This document shows, piece by piece, positions 27,582 through 35,194 of a DNA stretch of 64,000 nt. The translations under genes were made by a program, and so were the position numbers. The DNA is from a virus, in IMG/VR virus record IMGVR_UViG_3300030419_006726, positions 73,977-137,976 of that record; one strand, written 5' to 3'. The notes under the pieces were generated by a model that saw nothing but the letters and a program-made list of their open reading frames with translations, had not been told where the DNA came from and did no database searches. Every line of letters begins with the position of its first letter. Within the stretch, counting starts at the first letter, position 1.

Positions 27582-28013
27582 ATGAAGAACCTAGCAATAC
27601 TAATTGGCTTATGCGTGTCAACGGCCGCATACGCTGATCCGCAATTTACGGATCTACAAGAAGGCGACCCTGCCCCTTTTGACGGGAAGCTGTTTAATTA
27701 TGAGGCTGTTTCGCAATTAATTGTAAGCAGGGAATTAGCCGAAGAAGAGTGTGATATAGAAACACAATATCAATTAGACTTGCAAGCCGCACAACATCAG
27801 CTTGAGGTCGAGCGCTTTCAGATTCGTTACGATGGTTTGCAAGAAAGATACGATGCTATGAATTTGCTGAAGGATGATGAAGTCGCACGCCTTCAGGATC
27901 TGATAGGCGAACATCCCAATCGCCGTAGCGTCTGGATGTTTGCCGGCGGTGTTGTTGCGGGAATTGGAACATCTATCGCAATCATGTATGCGACTGCAGA
28001 ACTAACGGATTAG
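27582..28013 (+). CDS. Exported coiled-coil protein with C-terminal anchor, spanin-like
   Basis: A 143-residue protein. Residues 1-18 form a signal peptide (Lys, hydrophobic core, ending A-A-Y-A before D19), so type I cleavage is likely; the Cys at position 11 has Leu before it and does not make a proper lipobox. Residues 45-105 are helical and charged, probably coiled coil. Residues 115-137 are a Gly/Ala/Ile membrane helix. Signal plus C-terminal membrane anchor is the outline of a unimolecular spanin, but without a lipid site. It may instead partner the 27016 protein. Role in lysis is inferred. Confidence 0.5.
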   Translation: MKNLAILIGLCVSTAAYADPQFTDLQEGDPAPFDGKLFNYEAVSQLIVSRELAEEECDIETQYQLDLQAAQHQLEVERFQIRYDGLQERYDAMNLLKDDEVARLQDLIGEHPNRRSVWMFAGGVVAGIGTSIAIMYATAELTD

Positions 28014-28021
28014 GAGAGAGT

Positions 28022-28339
28022 ATGACTTTTGCTGTACCGGTTGATGAAAAAACACCGCAAAGTGTTTTAAAAGAGCAGCTCGACATGGGCGCTAGATTAA
28101 TGTTGACAATTCCCTTTGGATCAACTATTAACAATATGGAAGGATTTATATCTGTCATGGGCGCAAAGAATATACATGATCCAGTCATGACGTTCTGTGT
28201 TGGAAAGCCAACTGGAGGCTGTATTGTTTCTACAATTGTTTTTGATAATGCAAAAACGTATTCTACTTTTATTGAAAAGCTTCACAATGATCGATATATT
28301 AATTTTGAGTTGCTTGACGAAGACAAGATATTAAATTAA
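28022..28339 (+). CDS. Hypothetical protein
   Basis: A 105-residue soluble protein with an AGGAGAG site, 8 bases after the exported-protein gene. It shows alternating beta and helix patterns, with two Cys (in T-F-C-V-G-K and G-G-C-I-V) and no membrane segment. No motif recognised. Its stop abuts the next ATG exactly, so the pair are probably co-translated. It separates the membrane/lysis-like block from the packaging genes. Confidence 0.5.
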   Translation: MTFAVPVDEKTPQSVLKEQLDMGARLMLTIPFGSTINNMEGFISVMGAKNIHDPVMTFCVGKPTGGCIVSTIVFDNAKTYSTFIEKLHNDRYINFELLDEDKILN

Positions 28340-28756
28340 ATGAAAAAAGATCCTGATAAAATTGCTAGAATAGAAAAGGCCATGGCAAAGAAATATGGCA
28401 TAGAGTCTGTACAGAATCCAAAATCAAATTGGAACGAAGAGAAAGAAAGACAATATCTAGAGCAATTAAAAAAGTTCGATGAGAAACATCGGAAAGCATC
28501 ATCAACTTCTGATAAAGTTGAAGTTAATGGTGTTTTTGTTTCAAAAAAACTACTTAATAGAGAGTCTATTGATTGGAATCGCACTTGTTCTGTTTGTAGT
28601 GAACACACAATTGAAAAACGAGATGATATTTATTTTTTAAAATTTGATTGTTGTTTAATGTGTTACATAAAATATATCGAAGACAGAGAAGAACGATGGC
28701 TATCAGGATGGAGACCAGATTTAGGAGAAAATAAAAAAGATGGCAACAACACTTGA
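28340..28756 (+). CDS. Small zinc-ribbon protein
   Basis: A 138-residue protein. The N-terminal half is charged and helical, with many Lys and Glu. The C-terminal half has two Cys pairs, C83-x-x-C86 and C105-x-x-C108 (plus C104), spaced like a zinc ribbon. Such small zinc proteins near phage terminase genes can be DNA-binding or packaging accessories; no specific function is supported here. The gene overlaps the next by 17 bases. Confidence 0.55.
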   Translation: MKKDPDKIARIEKAMAKKYGIESVQNPKSNWNEEKERQYLEQLKKFDEKHRKASSTSDKVEVNGVFVSKKLLNRESIDWNRTCSVCSEHTIEKRDDIYFLKFDCCLMCYIKYIEDREERWLSGWRPDLGENKKDGNNT

Positions 28757-29294
28757 AATTATTAGAGGTCTTGCACAAGCGGCTGCAAATGGTTATGACG
28801 GCAGTCATGTGGAGAGTATGAGCCATGATGGTGAGGCTAGAAAAATTGGACTGAAAAGGGAAGAAGGGAGCCCCATCAACGATTCTCGCGTTGTTGACGG
28901 TTTTAGTGTGAAGTTTCACGGAAACCAATTGTGCATCCATTACCAGTCAGATGTTCAGCTAAAAGAAGTCTACGGAAAGGATTTCGAATCAGAGATGGAG
29001 AGCATGATCGACAAAGTAAAAAACTTCCTGCAGAAAGAGTATAAAAAAATAACAGGCGAAAGCGTCTCTTTGAAAAAGGACCCAGACAGCGAAGTCCAAG
29101 TGTTGGTACAAAACACTTCAAGAGTTCGCACGTGGGTTCAGGCGTATTGTTATTACAATATTGGCGGTATCGATGGCGTAGATCAGATTGTTGAGGATAG
29201 CGAAGATCGTCTGGATGCTAATTTTAAAAGCTTTCTAGATCAGGGCGGCTTCGGCAAGCGCCCAAAGAATGATACTCGCAAGAAAGCGAAATGA
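28740..29294 (+). CDS. Conserved hypothetical protein upstream of terminase
   Basis: A 184-residue protein directly before the large terminase gene. In T4-like phages this is the place of the small terminase gp16. However, this protein lacks an obvious helix-turn-helix and the long central coiled coil of gp16. It has a polar N-terminal helix, a middle mixed domain with K-F-H-G-x-Q and Y-Q-S-D segments, and a basic tail (R-P-K-N-D-T-R-K-K-A-K). It is a candidate for the packaging initiator only by position; otherwise unknown. Confidence 0.5.
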   Translation: MATTLEIIRGLAQAAANGYDGSHVESMSHDGEARKIGLKREEGSPINDSRVVDGFSVKFHGNQLCIHYQSDVQLKEVYGKDFESEMESMIDKVKNFLQKEYKKITGESVSLKKDPDSEVQVLVQNTSRVRTWVQAYCYYNIGGIDGVDQIVEDSEDRLDANFKSFLDQGGFGKRPKNDTRKKAK

Positions 29295-29295
29295 A

Positions 29296-30885
29296 ATGTC
29301 GTATCAATTATCGAAGAAACAGATAATAAAGGAAATTATTGCTTGCGGAAAAGATCCAGTTTACTTTCTTAATAATTATGCAAAAATTTCTCACCCGTTA
29401 CATGGAAGTATTCCATTTAAGACTTACGATTTCCAAACGCAATTGTTAAAAGATTTTAACGATTATCGTTTTAATGTTATACTAAAAGCCCGACAGTTAG
29501 GTATCTCCACGATCACTGCGGGTTATGTTGTTTGGATGATGCTGTTTCATAAAGATAAGAACATTCTTGTTATGGCAACAAAATTCGGAACTGCTGCAAA
29601 CTTGGTCAAAAAAGTTAAAGCAATTATGAAAAACCTACCAGATTGGTTGTCGATTGCAAGTATTGAAATCGATAACAGAACCTCTTTTGAATTAACAAAT
29701 GGTTCACAAATTAAAGCCTCTTCAACATCAGCCGACGCTGGTCGTTCAGAGGCTTTGTCTTTGTTGGTGCTCGATGAGGCCGCGCATATTGATGGTCTAG
29801 ATGATTTATGGACTGGTCTATATCCTACACTATCGACTGGTGGTCGCTGCATCGCTCTGTCAACTCCAAATGGTGTTGGTAACTGGTTCCACAAAGCATA
29901 TACCGAAGCAGAACAGAGCGCAAATGACTTCTACCCAACGCGTCTTCCGTGGGATATCCATCCGGATCGCGACTTGGAGTGGTTTGAGAAAGAGACACGC
30001 AACATGTCCCGCAGACAAATTGCACAAGAGCTTGAGTGCAATTTCAACACCTCTGGAGACACTGTGATCCACCCAGACGACATTAAGAGAATTCTAGAAT
30101 ACACTAAAGAGCCTCGACATAAAACAGCGTTTGATAGAAATTTCTGGATTTGGGAAGAGTGTCAGCCAGACAGTACATATTTGATGGTAGCCGACGTTGC
30201 TCGCGGCGATGGTAAAGACTATTCTGTCTTTCACATTGTCAAGCTAGAGACAATGGAGGTGGTAGCAGAGTATCAGGGGAAATTAGCACCAGATGTTTTT
30301 GCGAACATGCTAAATCAAGTAGGTAGAGAGTATGGCGGTTGTATGCTAGTTGTTGAAAATAATAGCATAGGCCACACGGTTTTGACAAAGTTGTCTGAAA
30401 TGGAATATCCAAATATATATCATTCAATCAAGGCGACACATGAATATATTGATCAATATCAGGCCGAAAGTATGAACAGTGCTGTCCCGGGTTTTACCAA
30501 TTCGATGAAAACACGCCCCTTAATCGTTGCAAAACTTGAAGAATTCATAAGAAATAAACTAATTACCATATATTCAAACAGATTAGCAAACGAATTAAAG
30601 ACTTTTATTTGGCATAATGGTCGTCCTCAAGCGATGCGCAGTTATAATGACGATTTGGTCATGGCGCTAGCGATTGCTTGTTGGATCCGCGACACAGCTC
30701 TTCAAGTCAATGAAAGAGAATTGGAATATAACAAGGCATTTTTAGGTTCAATGGTTTACACAGGCAAAACTTTCAACACAGCAATCCCCGGGATGCATAA
30801 CTATGACAAGAGTAGTTCGTTAAAGCAAAAGGCCACCGAATCTCATAAACAGCAAAAAGAATTTATTTGGTTACTAAAAGGATAA
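29296..30885 (+). CDS. gp17: Large terminase subunit (DNA-packaging ATPase/nuclease)
   Basis: About 529 residues from the ATG at 29296, two bases after the previous stop (the frame opens slightly upstream at 29269). ATPase domain: Q-motif region near residue 46, a deviant Walker A K-A-R-Q-L-G-I-S-T (64-72), Walker B L-L-V-L-D-E (D160, E161) and coupling motif A-L-S-T (187-190). RNase H-like nuclease domain: V-A-D-V-A-R-G (D300), V-V-E-N-N (E354) and Y-N-D-D-L (D452, D453). This is the gp17 order. It pumps DNA through the portal encoded next door and cuts concatemers at headful. Confidence 0.95.
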   Translation: MSYQLSKKQIIKEIIACGKDPVYFLNNYAKISHPLHGSIPFKTYDFQTQLLKDFNDYRFNVILKARQLGISTITAGYVVWMMLFHKDKNILVMATKFGTAANLVKKVKAIMKNLPDWLSIASIEIDNRTSFELTNGSQIKASSTSADAGRSEALSLLVLDEAAHIDGLDDLWTGLYPTLSTGGRCIALSTPNGVGNWFHKAYTEAEQSANDFYPTRLPWDIHPDRDLEWFEKETRNMSRRQIAQELECNFNTSGDTVIHPDDIKRILEYTKEPRHKTAFDRNFWIWEECQPDSTYLMVADVARGDGKDYSVFHIVKLETMEVVAEYQGKLAPDVFANMLNQVGREYGGCMLVVENNSIGHTVLTKLSEMEYPNIYHSIKATHEYIDQYQAESMNSAVPGFTNSMKTRPLIVAKLEEFIRNKLITIYSNRLANELKTFIWHNGRPQAMRSYNDDLVMALAIACWIRDTALQVNERELEYNKAFLGSMVYTGKTFNTAIPGMHNYDKSSSLKQKATESHKQQKEFIWLLKG

Positions 30886-30888
30886 AGC

Positions 30889-32838
30889 ATGGCACGAAGA
30901 GATAAAAATCCAAGAAATCCAGAATCTCAGTTATTTAAAAGACTGACTAGATTATTTTCTGGCCCCATCGTAAACCACAGAACGGAGACGGGTCGGAGGA
31001 TTCGTAGACAACATCTGGACAAATATGCGCAAAACTTCAGAAGCGCCAGCGGGCAACAGTTTAAGAAAAGCACCTACAACCCAATGGATACATTGGCTGC
31101 TAATGCTATTTCAAATCAAAGAAGGTCTGAGAGATATGTCGATTTCGACCAAATGGAATACACGCCTGAGATTGCATCGACATTGGACATTTATGCAGAC
31201 GAGATGACAACCTCATCAGAATTGCAGCCAATGCTAAGAATTAAGTGTCCGAACGAAGAAATTAAAGCTGTTCTTGGCACACTGTACAAAAACATACTTA
31301 ACACTGAAGCGAATCTTTTTGGTTGGTGTCGAACGATGTGCAAGTATGGAGATTTTATATTATACCTCGATATTGATGAGGACATGGGTATCAAGACTGT
31401 TATTCCAATTCCACCACATGAAGTCGAAAGGCTTGAAGGCGAGGATAAAACAAATCCAAACTACATCCAATACCAGTGGAATTCCGCCGGCCTGACATTT
31501 GAAAATTGGCAAATTGCACATTTTCGTATTTTAGGAAATGATAAGTATGCACCGTATGGCAGTTCCGTTCTTGAGCCTGCCCGTCGAATTTGGAGACAGC
31601 TTACACTGATGGAAGACGCTATGATGGCCTATCGTGTCGTTCGCTCTTCTGAACGTCGCGTGTTTTACATCGATGTTGGATCAATTGCCCCACAAGATGT
31701 AGAGCAATATATGCAAAAGGTTGTCACTCAAATGAAGCGCAACCAAGTTGTAGATCCAGATACAGGCCGAGTTGACTTGCGCTACAACCCACTCAGTATC
31801 GAGGAAGATTATTTTATCCCTCAACGAGCCGGCCAGTCTTCAAAGATAGAGAATCTTGGAGCCGGCGCCAACACTACAGCTATTGATGACGTGAAATATC
31901 TCCGAGACAAGTTGTTTGCTGCGCTTAAGGTGCCTCAGTCATATTTGTCCCGAGGCGAAGGCGCAGAAGAAGATAAGACAACGTTGGCACAGAAAGATGT
32001 TCGCTTCGCTAGAACCATTCAAAGATTGCAGAGAGTTGTAATTTCGGAATTGGAAAAGATTGGAATTATTCATCTTTATACTCTTGGGTTTAGAAATGAT
32101 GACTTGTTGAGTTTCAAATTGTCCCTCAGTAATCCATCAAAGATCGCCGAACTTCAAGAGCTTGAGCATTGGAAAACAAAGTTTGATACAGCAGCTGCCG
32201 CAACCGAGGGCTTCTTTAGTCGTCGCTGGGTTGCAGAGCACGTGTTCAACCTATCAGAAGAAGAGTTCCTTCGCAATCAGCGTGAAATGTACTACGATAG
32301 AAAGGTGGACGCATCTCTTGAGGCTGCAGCTGCAGCACCCGCCGCCGGCGGTGGCGGTGACTTAGGTGGTGGCTTAGGCGGCGACTTGGGCGGTGATTTG
32401 GGCGGCGATTTAGGTGGAGATCTTGGGGATGAGGACCTTGGTGGCGAAGAGCCTGCCGAAGACGAAGGCATGCTCTTGGCTGAGCCAGATGCACCAGCAA
32501 ATCGCGACTCCCCAAAGCCGGGCGAGGTTTATTCCCGCCGCGGCTGGAAAGGCAAAACACACGAGAAAGCCAGAAATTATCGAAAGGGCGGCTTTAAAAA
32601 GAATCAAATGCACGCGGCCAGCCCAGAGATTTCAGCAAGAACCGCCATTCCTGGCTTGAAAGATTTCCAAGGACTAGCAAGAATGAGCAATCTTTTTGAA
32701 GAGAAGCAGTCTAATTATATATTGAATGATAACAAAGAAGAAAAGAGATTGTTCAAAGTCAATTACGATATTAGGACACTTTTAGAAAACCTAGAGTCGA
32801 AAGATGTATTGGAGTCAGGTAAAAATGAAGAGACATAA
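30889..32838 (+). CDS. gp20: Portal protein
   Basis: A 649-residue gp20-family portal, the dodecameric ring that nucleates the prohead and conducts DNA. The T4-like core is recognisable (E-I-A-S-T-L-D-I-Y-A-D-E near residue 93, and the Y-N-P-L-S-I-E-E-D-Y-F-I-P stretch near 300). After about residue 480 there is an Ala/Pro hinge and a series of G-G-D-L repeats (about 32340-32440), an acidic linker, and then a basic region. T4 gp20 is about 524 residues, so the extension is the oddity. The 3' end overlaps the next gene by 14 bases. Confidence 0.93.
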   Translation: MARRDKNPRNPESQLFKRLTRLFSGPIVNHRTETGRRIRRQHLDKYAQNFRSASGQQFKKSTYNPMDTLAANAISNQRRSERYVDFDQMEYTPEIASTLDIYADEMTTSSELQPMLRIKCPNEEIKAVLGTLYKNILNTEANLFGWCRTMCKYGDFILYLDIDEDMGIKTVIPIPPHEVERLEGEDKTNPNYIQYQWNSAGLTFENWQIAHFRILGNDKYAPYGSSVLEPARRIWRQLTLMEDAMMAYRVVRSSERRVFYIDVGSIAPQDVEQYMQKVVTQMKRNQVVDPDTGRVDLRYNPLSIEEDYFIPQRAGQSSKIENLGAGANTTAIDDVKYLRDKLFAALKVPQSYLSRGEGAEEDKTTLAQKDVRFARTIQRLQRVVISELEKIGIIHLYTLGFRNDDLLSFKLSLSNPSKIAELQELEHWKTKFDTAAAATEGFFSRRWVAEHVFNLSEEEFLRNQREMYYDRKVDASLEAAAAAPAAGGGGDLGGGLGGDLGGDLGGDLGGDLGDEDLGGEEPAEDEGMLLAEPDAPANRDSPKPGEVYSRRGWKGKTHEKARNYRKGGFKKNQMHAASPEISARTAIPGLKDFQGLARMSNLFEEKQSNYILNDNKEEKRLFKVNYDIRTLLENLESKDVLESGKNEET

Positions 32839-33643
32839 TAAAAAAAGAAATACAGCGTTTTTATATGAGACATTGGTCGTTGAGTTAACAAAGAGCATTG
32901 TTCAGAAAAATCAGAAAAGAAAAGAACAAATTTCAGAGATGCTAAAGACTCACTTTGACCAAGGAACCATGCTGAGAAAAGAGTTGGATCTTTTTAAGGC
33001 CTTGTTGGAGACGGATGGTCTCGACATGAAAACGTCAGAAAGATTATTAACAGAAGCAAAGCGACAATACACTTCTTTGAATAAAGAGAGGATATTTGAG
33101 GAACAAAGCGAACTAATCAAGAAGATTAATACCACTTTGTCAAAGGGCGTGTTTTCTAATTTTATGCCAAATTATAAAGACTTGGCCACTATTGGACAAA
33201 TATTCAGCGATTCGACACCAATAAAGAGCAGAGTCTTGTTGGAAAACAAAGTCGTAGAAAAGCTCTCCAGCAAAGAGCCAACAAAAGAGCCTTCAATGCA
33301 GCCGATTGATAACATTGTATACAAGACCTTTGTTAACAAGTTTAATGAGCAATATAGTGGAAAGTTAACTGAACAACAGCAGGCGCTGTTGTCTTATTAT
33401 ATTTCTTCATTTGCTGACAATGGATTACAGCTCAAGATATTTTTGAACGAAGAGTTGACAAGGTTAAAAAATAGTTTGGCTGCCTCGCTCCACACCAGCG
33501 AGATTAGTGCGGATAACGATATGGTCAATAGCACAAACAAAGTTATCGCTAAATTGGAGGAGTATAAAAATGTTCCAATCGACAAAACGATGATCGAGAG
33601 CATTCTGAAGACTCAAGAACTTGTTAGGGAGATTGAAAGCTAA
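32825..33643 (+). CDS. Conserved head-gene-cluster protein
   Basis: A 272-residue, highly charged helical protein. I take the ATG at 32825 (MKRHNKKRNTAFLYETLV) rather than the earlier in-frame ATG inside portal, since overlap coupling is the norm here. No Cys, no membrane segment; heptad-like Leu spacing through much of the chain. It occupies the place of T4 gp67/gp68 prohead core proteins between portal and gp21. That positional analogy makes a core or scaffold accessory role likely, without sequence proof. Confidence 0.55.
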   Translation: MKRHNKKRNTAFLYETLVVELTKSIVQKNQKRKEQISEMLKTHFDQGTMLRKELDLFKALLETDGLDMKTSERLLTEAKRQYTSLNKERIFEEQSELIKKINTTLSKGVFSNFMPNYKDLATIGQIFSDSTPIKSRVLLENKVVEKLSSKEPTKEPSMQPIDNIVYKTFVNKFNEQYSGKLTEQQQALLSYYISSFADNGLQLKIFLNEELTRLKNSLAASLHTSEISADNDMVNSTNKVIAKLEEYKNVPIDKTMIESILKTQELVREIES

Positions 33644-34179
33644 TGCCCGTCAATGTTACAATTGGCACGAAAGAAGAGCCGAGAACAATAACTTTAGAAT
33701 TAAATGCTAGGACGAGCATGGCTGGCGATATAATGATTTTCGACCACGCAGATATTGATATTGTTTTGGTCTTGAAAGAAGGCAAGGTTTTGACCTTTCC
33801 TAAAGATATAATGTCAGAAGTTGTGTACGGAGCACAAAATCGTCTGTTTACATACCTTCGATCAAAGGGCTTAATCAAATACGAGTCAATCCAAGGTGGA
33901 AGCATTTACGGATCTATGGAAGCCACTTTGCAAGAGGGTGAAAATTTTAATCCTGTTGACATGACACTGATTAATGTTTCGAAATGGATTGGTGATGAGC
34001 GTCCATATTTCGAATACATGGAATCTTATGAAGATATGGATGCGGAACGCATGCTCGATCCGGACAACATGTCCAGCACGGAGCTAGGCGAAGTTCCTCA
34101 TGAAGAAAAGAAGGGATCCATTCGCCCGGGCTGGATGAGAGACCCGTATAGTTTGAATTACTTGTATACATCTGGATAG
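33643..34179 (+). CDS. Hypothetical head-region protein
   Basis: A 178-residue acidic protein that starts in the stop of the previous gene (TAATG). The first 65 residues look like beta-strands with a hydrophobic core; residues 120-165 are acidic with Met, Asp and Pro. No membrane segment or catalytic motif. Co-translation with the 32825 gene and position upstream of the protease suggest an assembly role in the prohead. No family recognised. Confidence 0.5.
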   Translation: MPVNVTIGTKEEPRTITLELNARTSMAGDIMIFDHADIDIVLVLKEGKVLTFPKDIMSEVVYGAQNRLFTYLRSKGLIKYESIQGGSIYGSMEATLQEGENFNPVDMTLINVSKWIGDERPYFEYMESYEDMDAERMLDPDNMSSTELGEVPHEEKKGSIRPGWMRDPYSLNYLYTSG

Positions 34180-34186
34180 AGAGGTT

Positions 34187-34516
34187 ATGATGGAATTATT
34201 GTGGTTTGTGTTGACCGCATATGGACTAACACAGATTGTTGTTTACGGGTCAATTTTTAATAAAATTAGACCGACCAAGCGCTGGCTTGGTGGTTTCGGA
34301 GAGCTATTTCATTGCCCAATGTGTATGGGCTTTTGGATTGGCGTTTTTTTGTGTGGCATAAATGGATTTACAGAACTATTTACATTTGATTATAGTATTG
34401 CAAATTTTTTAATTTGCGGATGGCTATCTTCGGGTACATCATACATTTTTAATGTATTGTTCTGCGATAACGGATTTCAAATAGGAGTACATAATGGACA
34501 ACCATTGGACAAGTAA
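34187..34516 (+). CDS. DUF1360-like membrane protein
   Basis: A 109-residue protein with two adjacent ATGs (34187 and 34190; GAGAGG ends 5 bases before the second). Hydrophobic segments lie at about residues 4-22, 46-62 and 72-92. Between the first two is the diagnostic F-H-C-P-M-C-M-G-F-W motif, which resembles the conserved C-P-x-C-x-G-x-W of the DUF1360 membrane family. That family's function is unknown. Its place inside the head-assembly operon is unusual for a membrane protein and may reflect membrane-associated prohead initiation or a lysis accessory. Confidence 0.6.
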   Translation: MMELLWFVLTAYGLTQIVVYGSIFNKIRPTKRWLGGFGELFHCPMCMGFWIGVFLCGINGFTELFTFDYSIANFLICGWLSSGTSYIFNVLFCDNGFQIGVHNGQPLDK

Positions 34517-34559
34517 GTGGCGCCTGCAGCCCGTTCGTCGCTGCTGCAAGGGCTCTTAA
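34494..34559 (+). pseudogene. Possible holin remnant (21 codons)
   Basis: A short frame with AGGAG (34483-34487) 6 bases before ATG. It begins M-D-N-H-W-T-S-K-W-R. From memory, H-W-T-S-K-W-R-P opens many three-span phage holins of the GTA-holin type. Here the sequence then departs into a Cys/Arg-rich tail and stops at TAA, with no membrane helix. I read it as a decayed gene or a leader peptide; the family match rests on ten residues. Confidence 0.35.
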
Positions 34560-34579
34560 CTCAAGCGGGTAGCGCCCGC
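34523..34579 (+). other. GC-rich double hairpin before protease gene
   Basis: Two hairpins precede the gp21 start: CCTGCAGC (34523-34530) pairs with GCTGCAAGG (34543-34551, one bulged A), and GCGGG (34565-34569) pairs with CCCGC (34575-34579). The second is followed by no T-run, so it is not a normal terminator. It may control protease translation or mark an RNA-processing site. Confidence 0.35.
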
Positions 34580-34595
34580 ACTATAGGTAACAAAC

Positions 34596-35192
34596 ATGGC
34601 AAAGAAACTTTTACGAGAATATTATGAATTATGCGAAGGCGGCATCTGTCAAGATCTTTTAACTGAAGAGGAAAAAAGATATGTAGCCACCGGCGGGATG
34701 ATTTTGTCTGGAAAACTTCAAGAGGCAGATTGCCAGAATGGAAATGGCCGTGTATACCCTCAAGCAATTCTAGAAAGAGAAATGAAGAATTATAAAAAGC
34801 TTGTAAAAGAGAGAAGGGCTCTTGGCGAACTAGATCACCCCGACGATTCAGTTATTAATTTAAAAAATGCATCTCATATGGTGACAGATGTTTGGTGGGA
34901 CGGCCCTAATGTTATGGGCAAGGTTCAAGTTCTCAACACGCCATCGGGCAAGATTCTTAAGGAACTTGTGAACGATGGCGTAAAGTTGGGCATCTCTTCT
35001 AGGGGCCTAGGATCCGTTACTGAGAGTCAGGGAAAGACCATGGTCGAGGACGATTTTCAGTTAATTTGTTTTGATTTTGTTTCTGAGCCCTCGACGCCAA
35101 ATGCTTTTATGATCAAAGAAGCAAAAGAAAATAGAGTATTTACTAAAGCAGACCGCATCAATAGGGCTTTAAATAGCATCTTGGACGATTAA
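34596..35192 (+). CDS. gp21: Prohead core protease
   Basis: A 198-residue gp21-family serine protease that matures the prohead. Visible family marks: N-G-N-G-R-V-Y-P (48-55), R-A-L-G-E-L-D-H-P (74-82, catalytic H81), G-I-S-S-R-G (132-137, nucleophile S134 or S135) and F-D-F-V-S-E-P (159-165). T4 gp21 cuts after Glu in [L/I]-x-E or A-x-E, removing scaffold and the leaders of capsid and internal proteins. Many proteins in this window carry such sites near their N-termini. The length matches T4 gp21 (212). Its ribosome site is weak (AGGTAA) and lies behind a double hairpin, so expression may be throttled. Confidence 0.92.
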   Translation: MAKKLLREYYELCEGGICQDLLTEEEKRYVATGGMILSGKLQEADCQNGNGRVYPQAILEREMKNYKKLVKERRALGELDHPDDSVINLKNASHMVTDVWWDGPNVMGKVQVLNTPSGKILKELVNDGVKLGISSRGLGSVTESQGKTMVEDDFQLICFDFVSEPSTPNAFMIKEAKENRVFTKADRINRALNSILDD

Positions 35193-35194
35193 AA

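Noticed and set aside
28740-29294. Confident small terminase (gp16) call
   Set aside because: Only the position supports it. I see no helix-turn-helix or central coiled coil, so I left it as hypothetical.
34517-34595. tRNA-like structure before the protease gene
   Set aside because: The hairpins do not form a cloverleaf; no T-loop consensus, acceptor stem or anticodon arm of correct size could be found.
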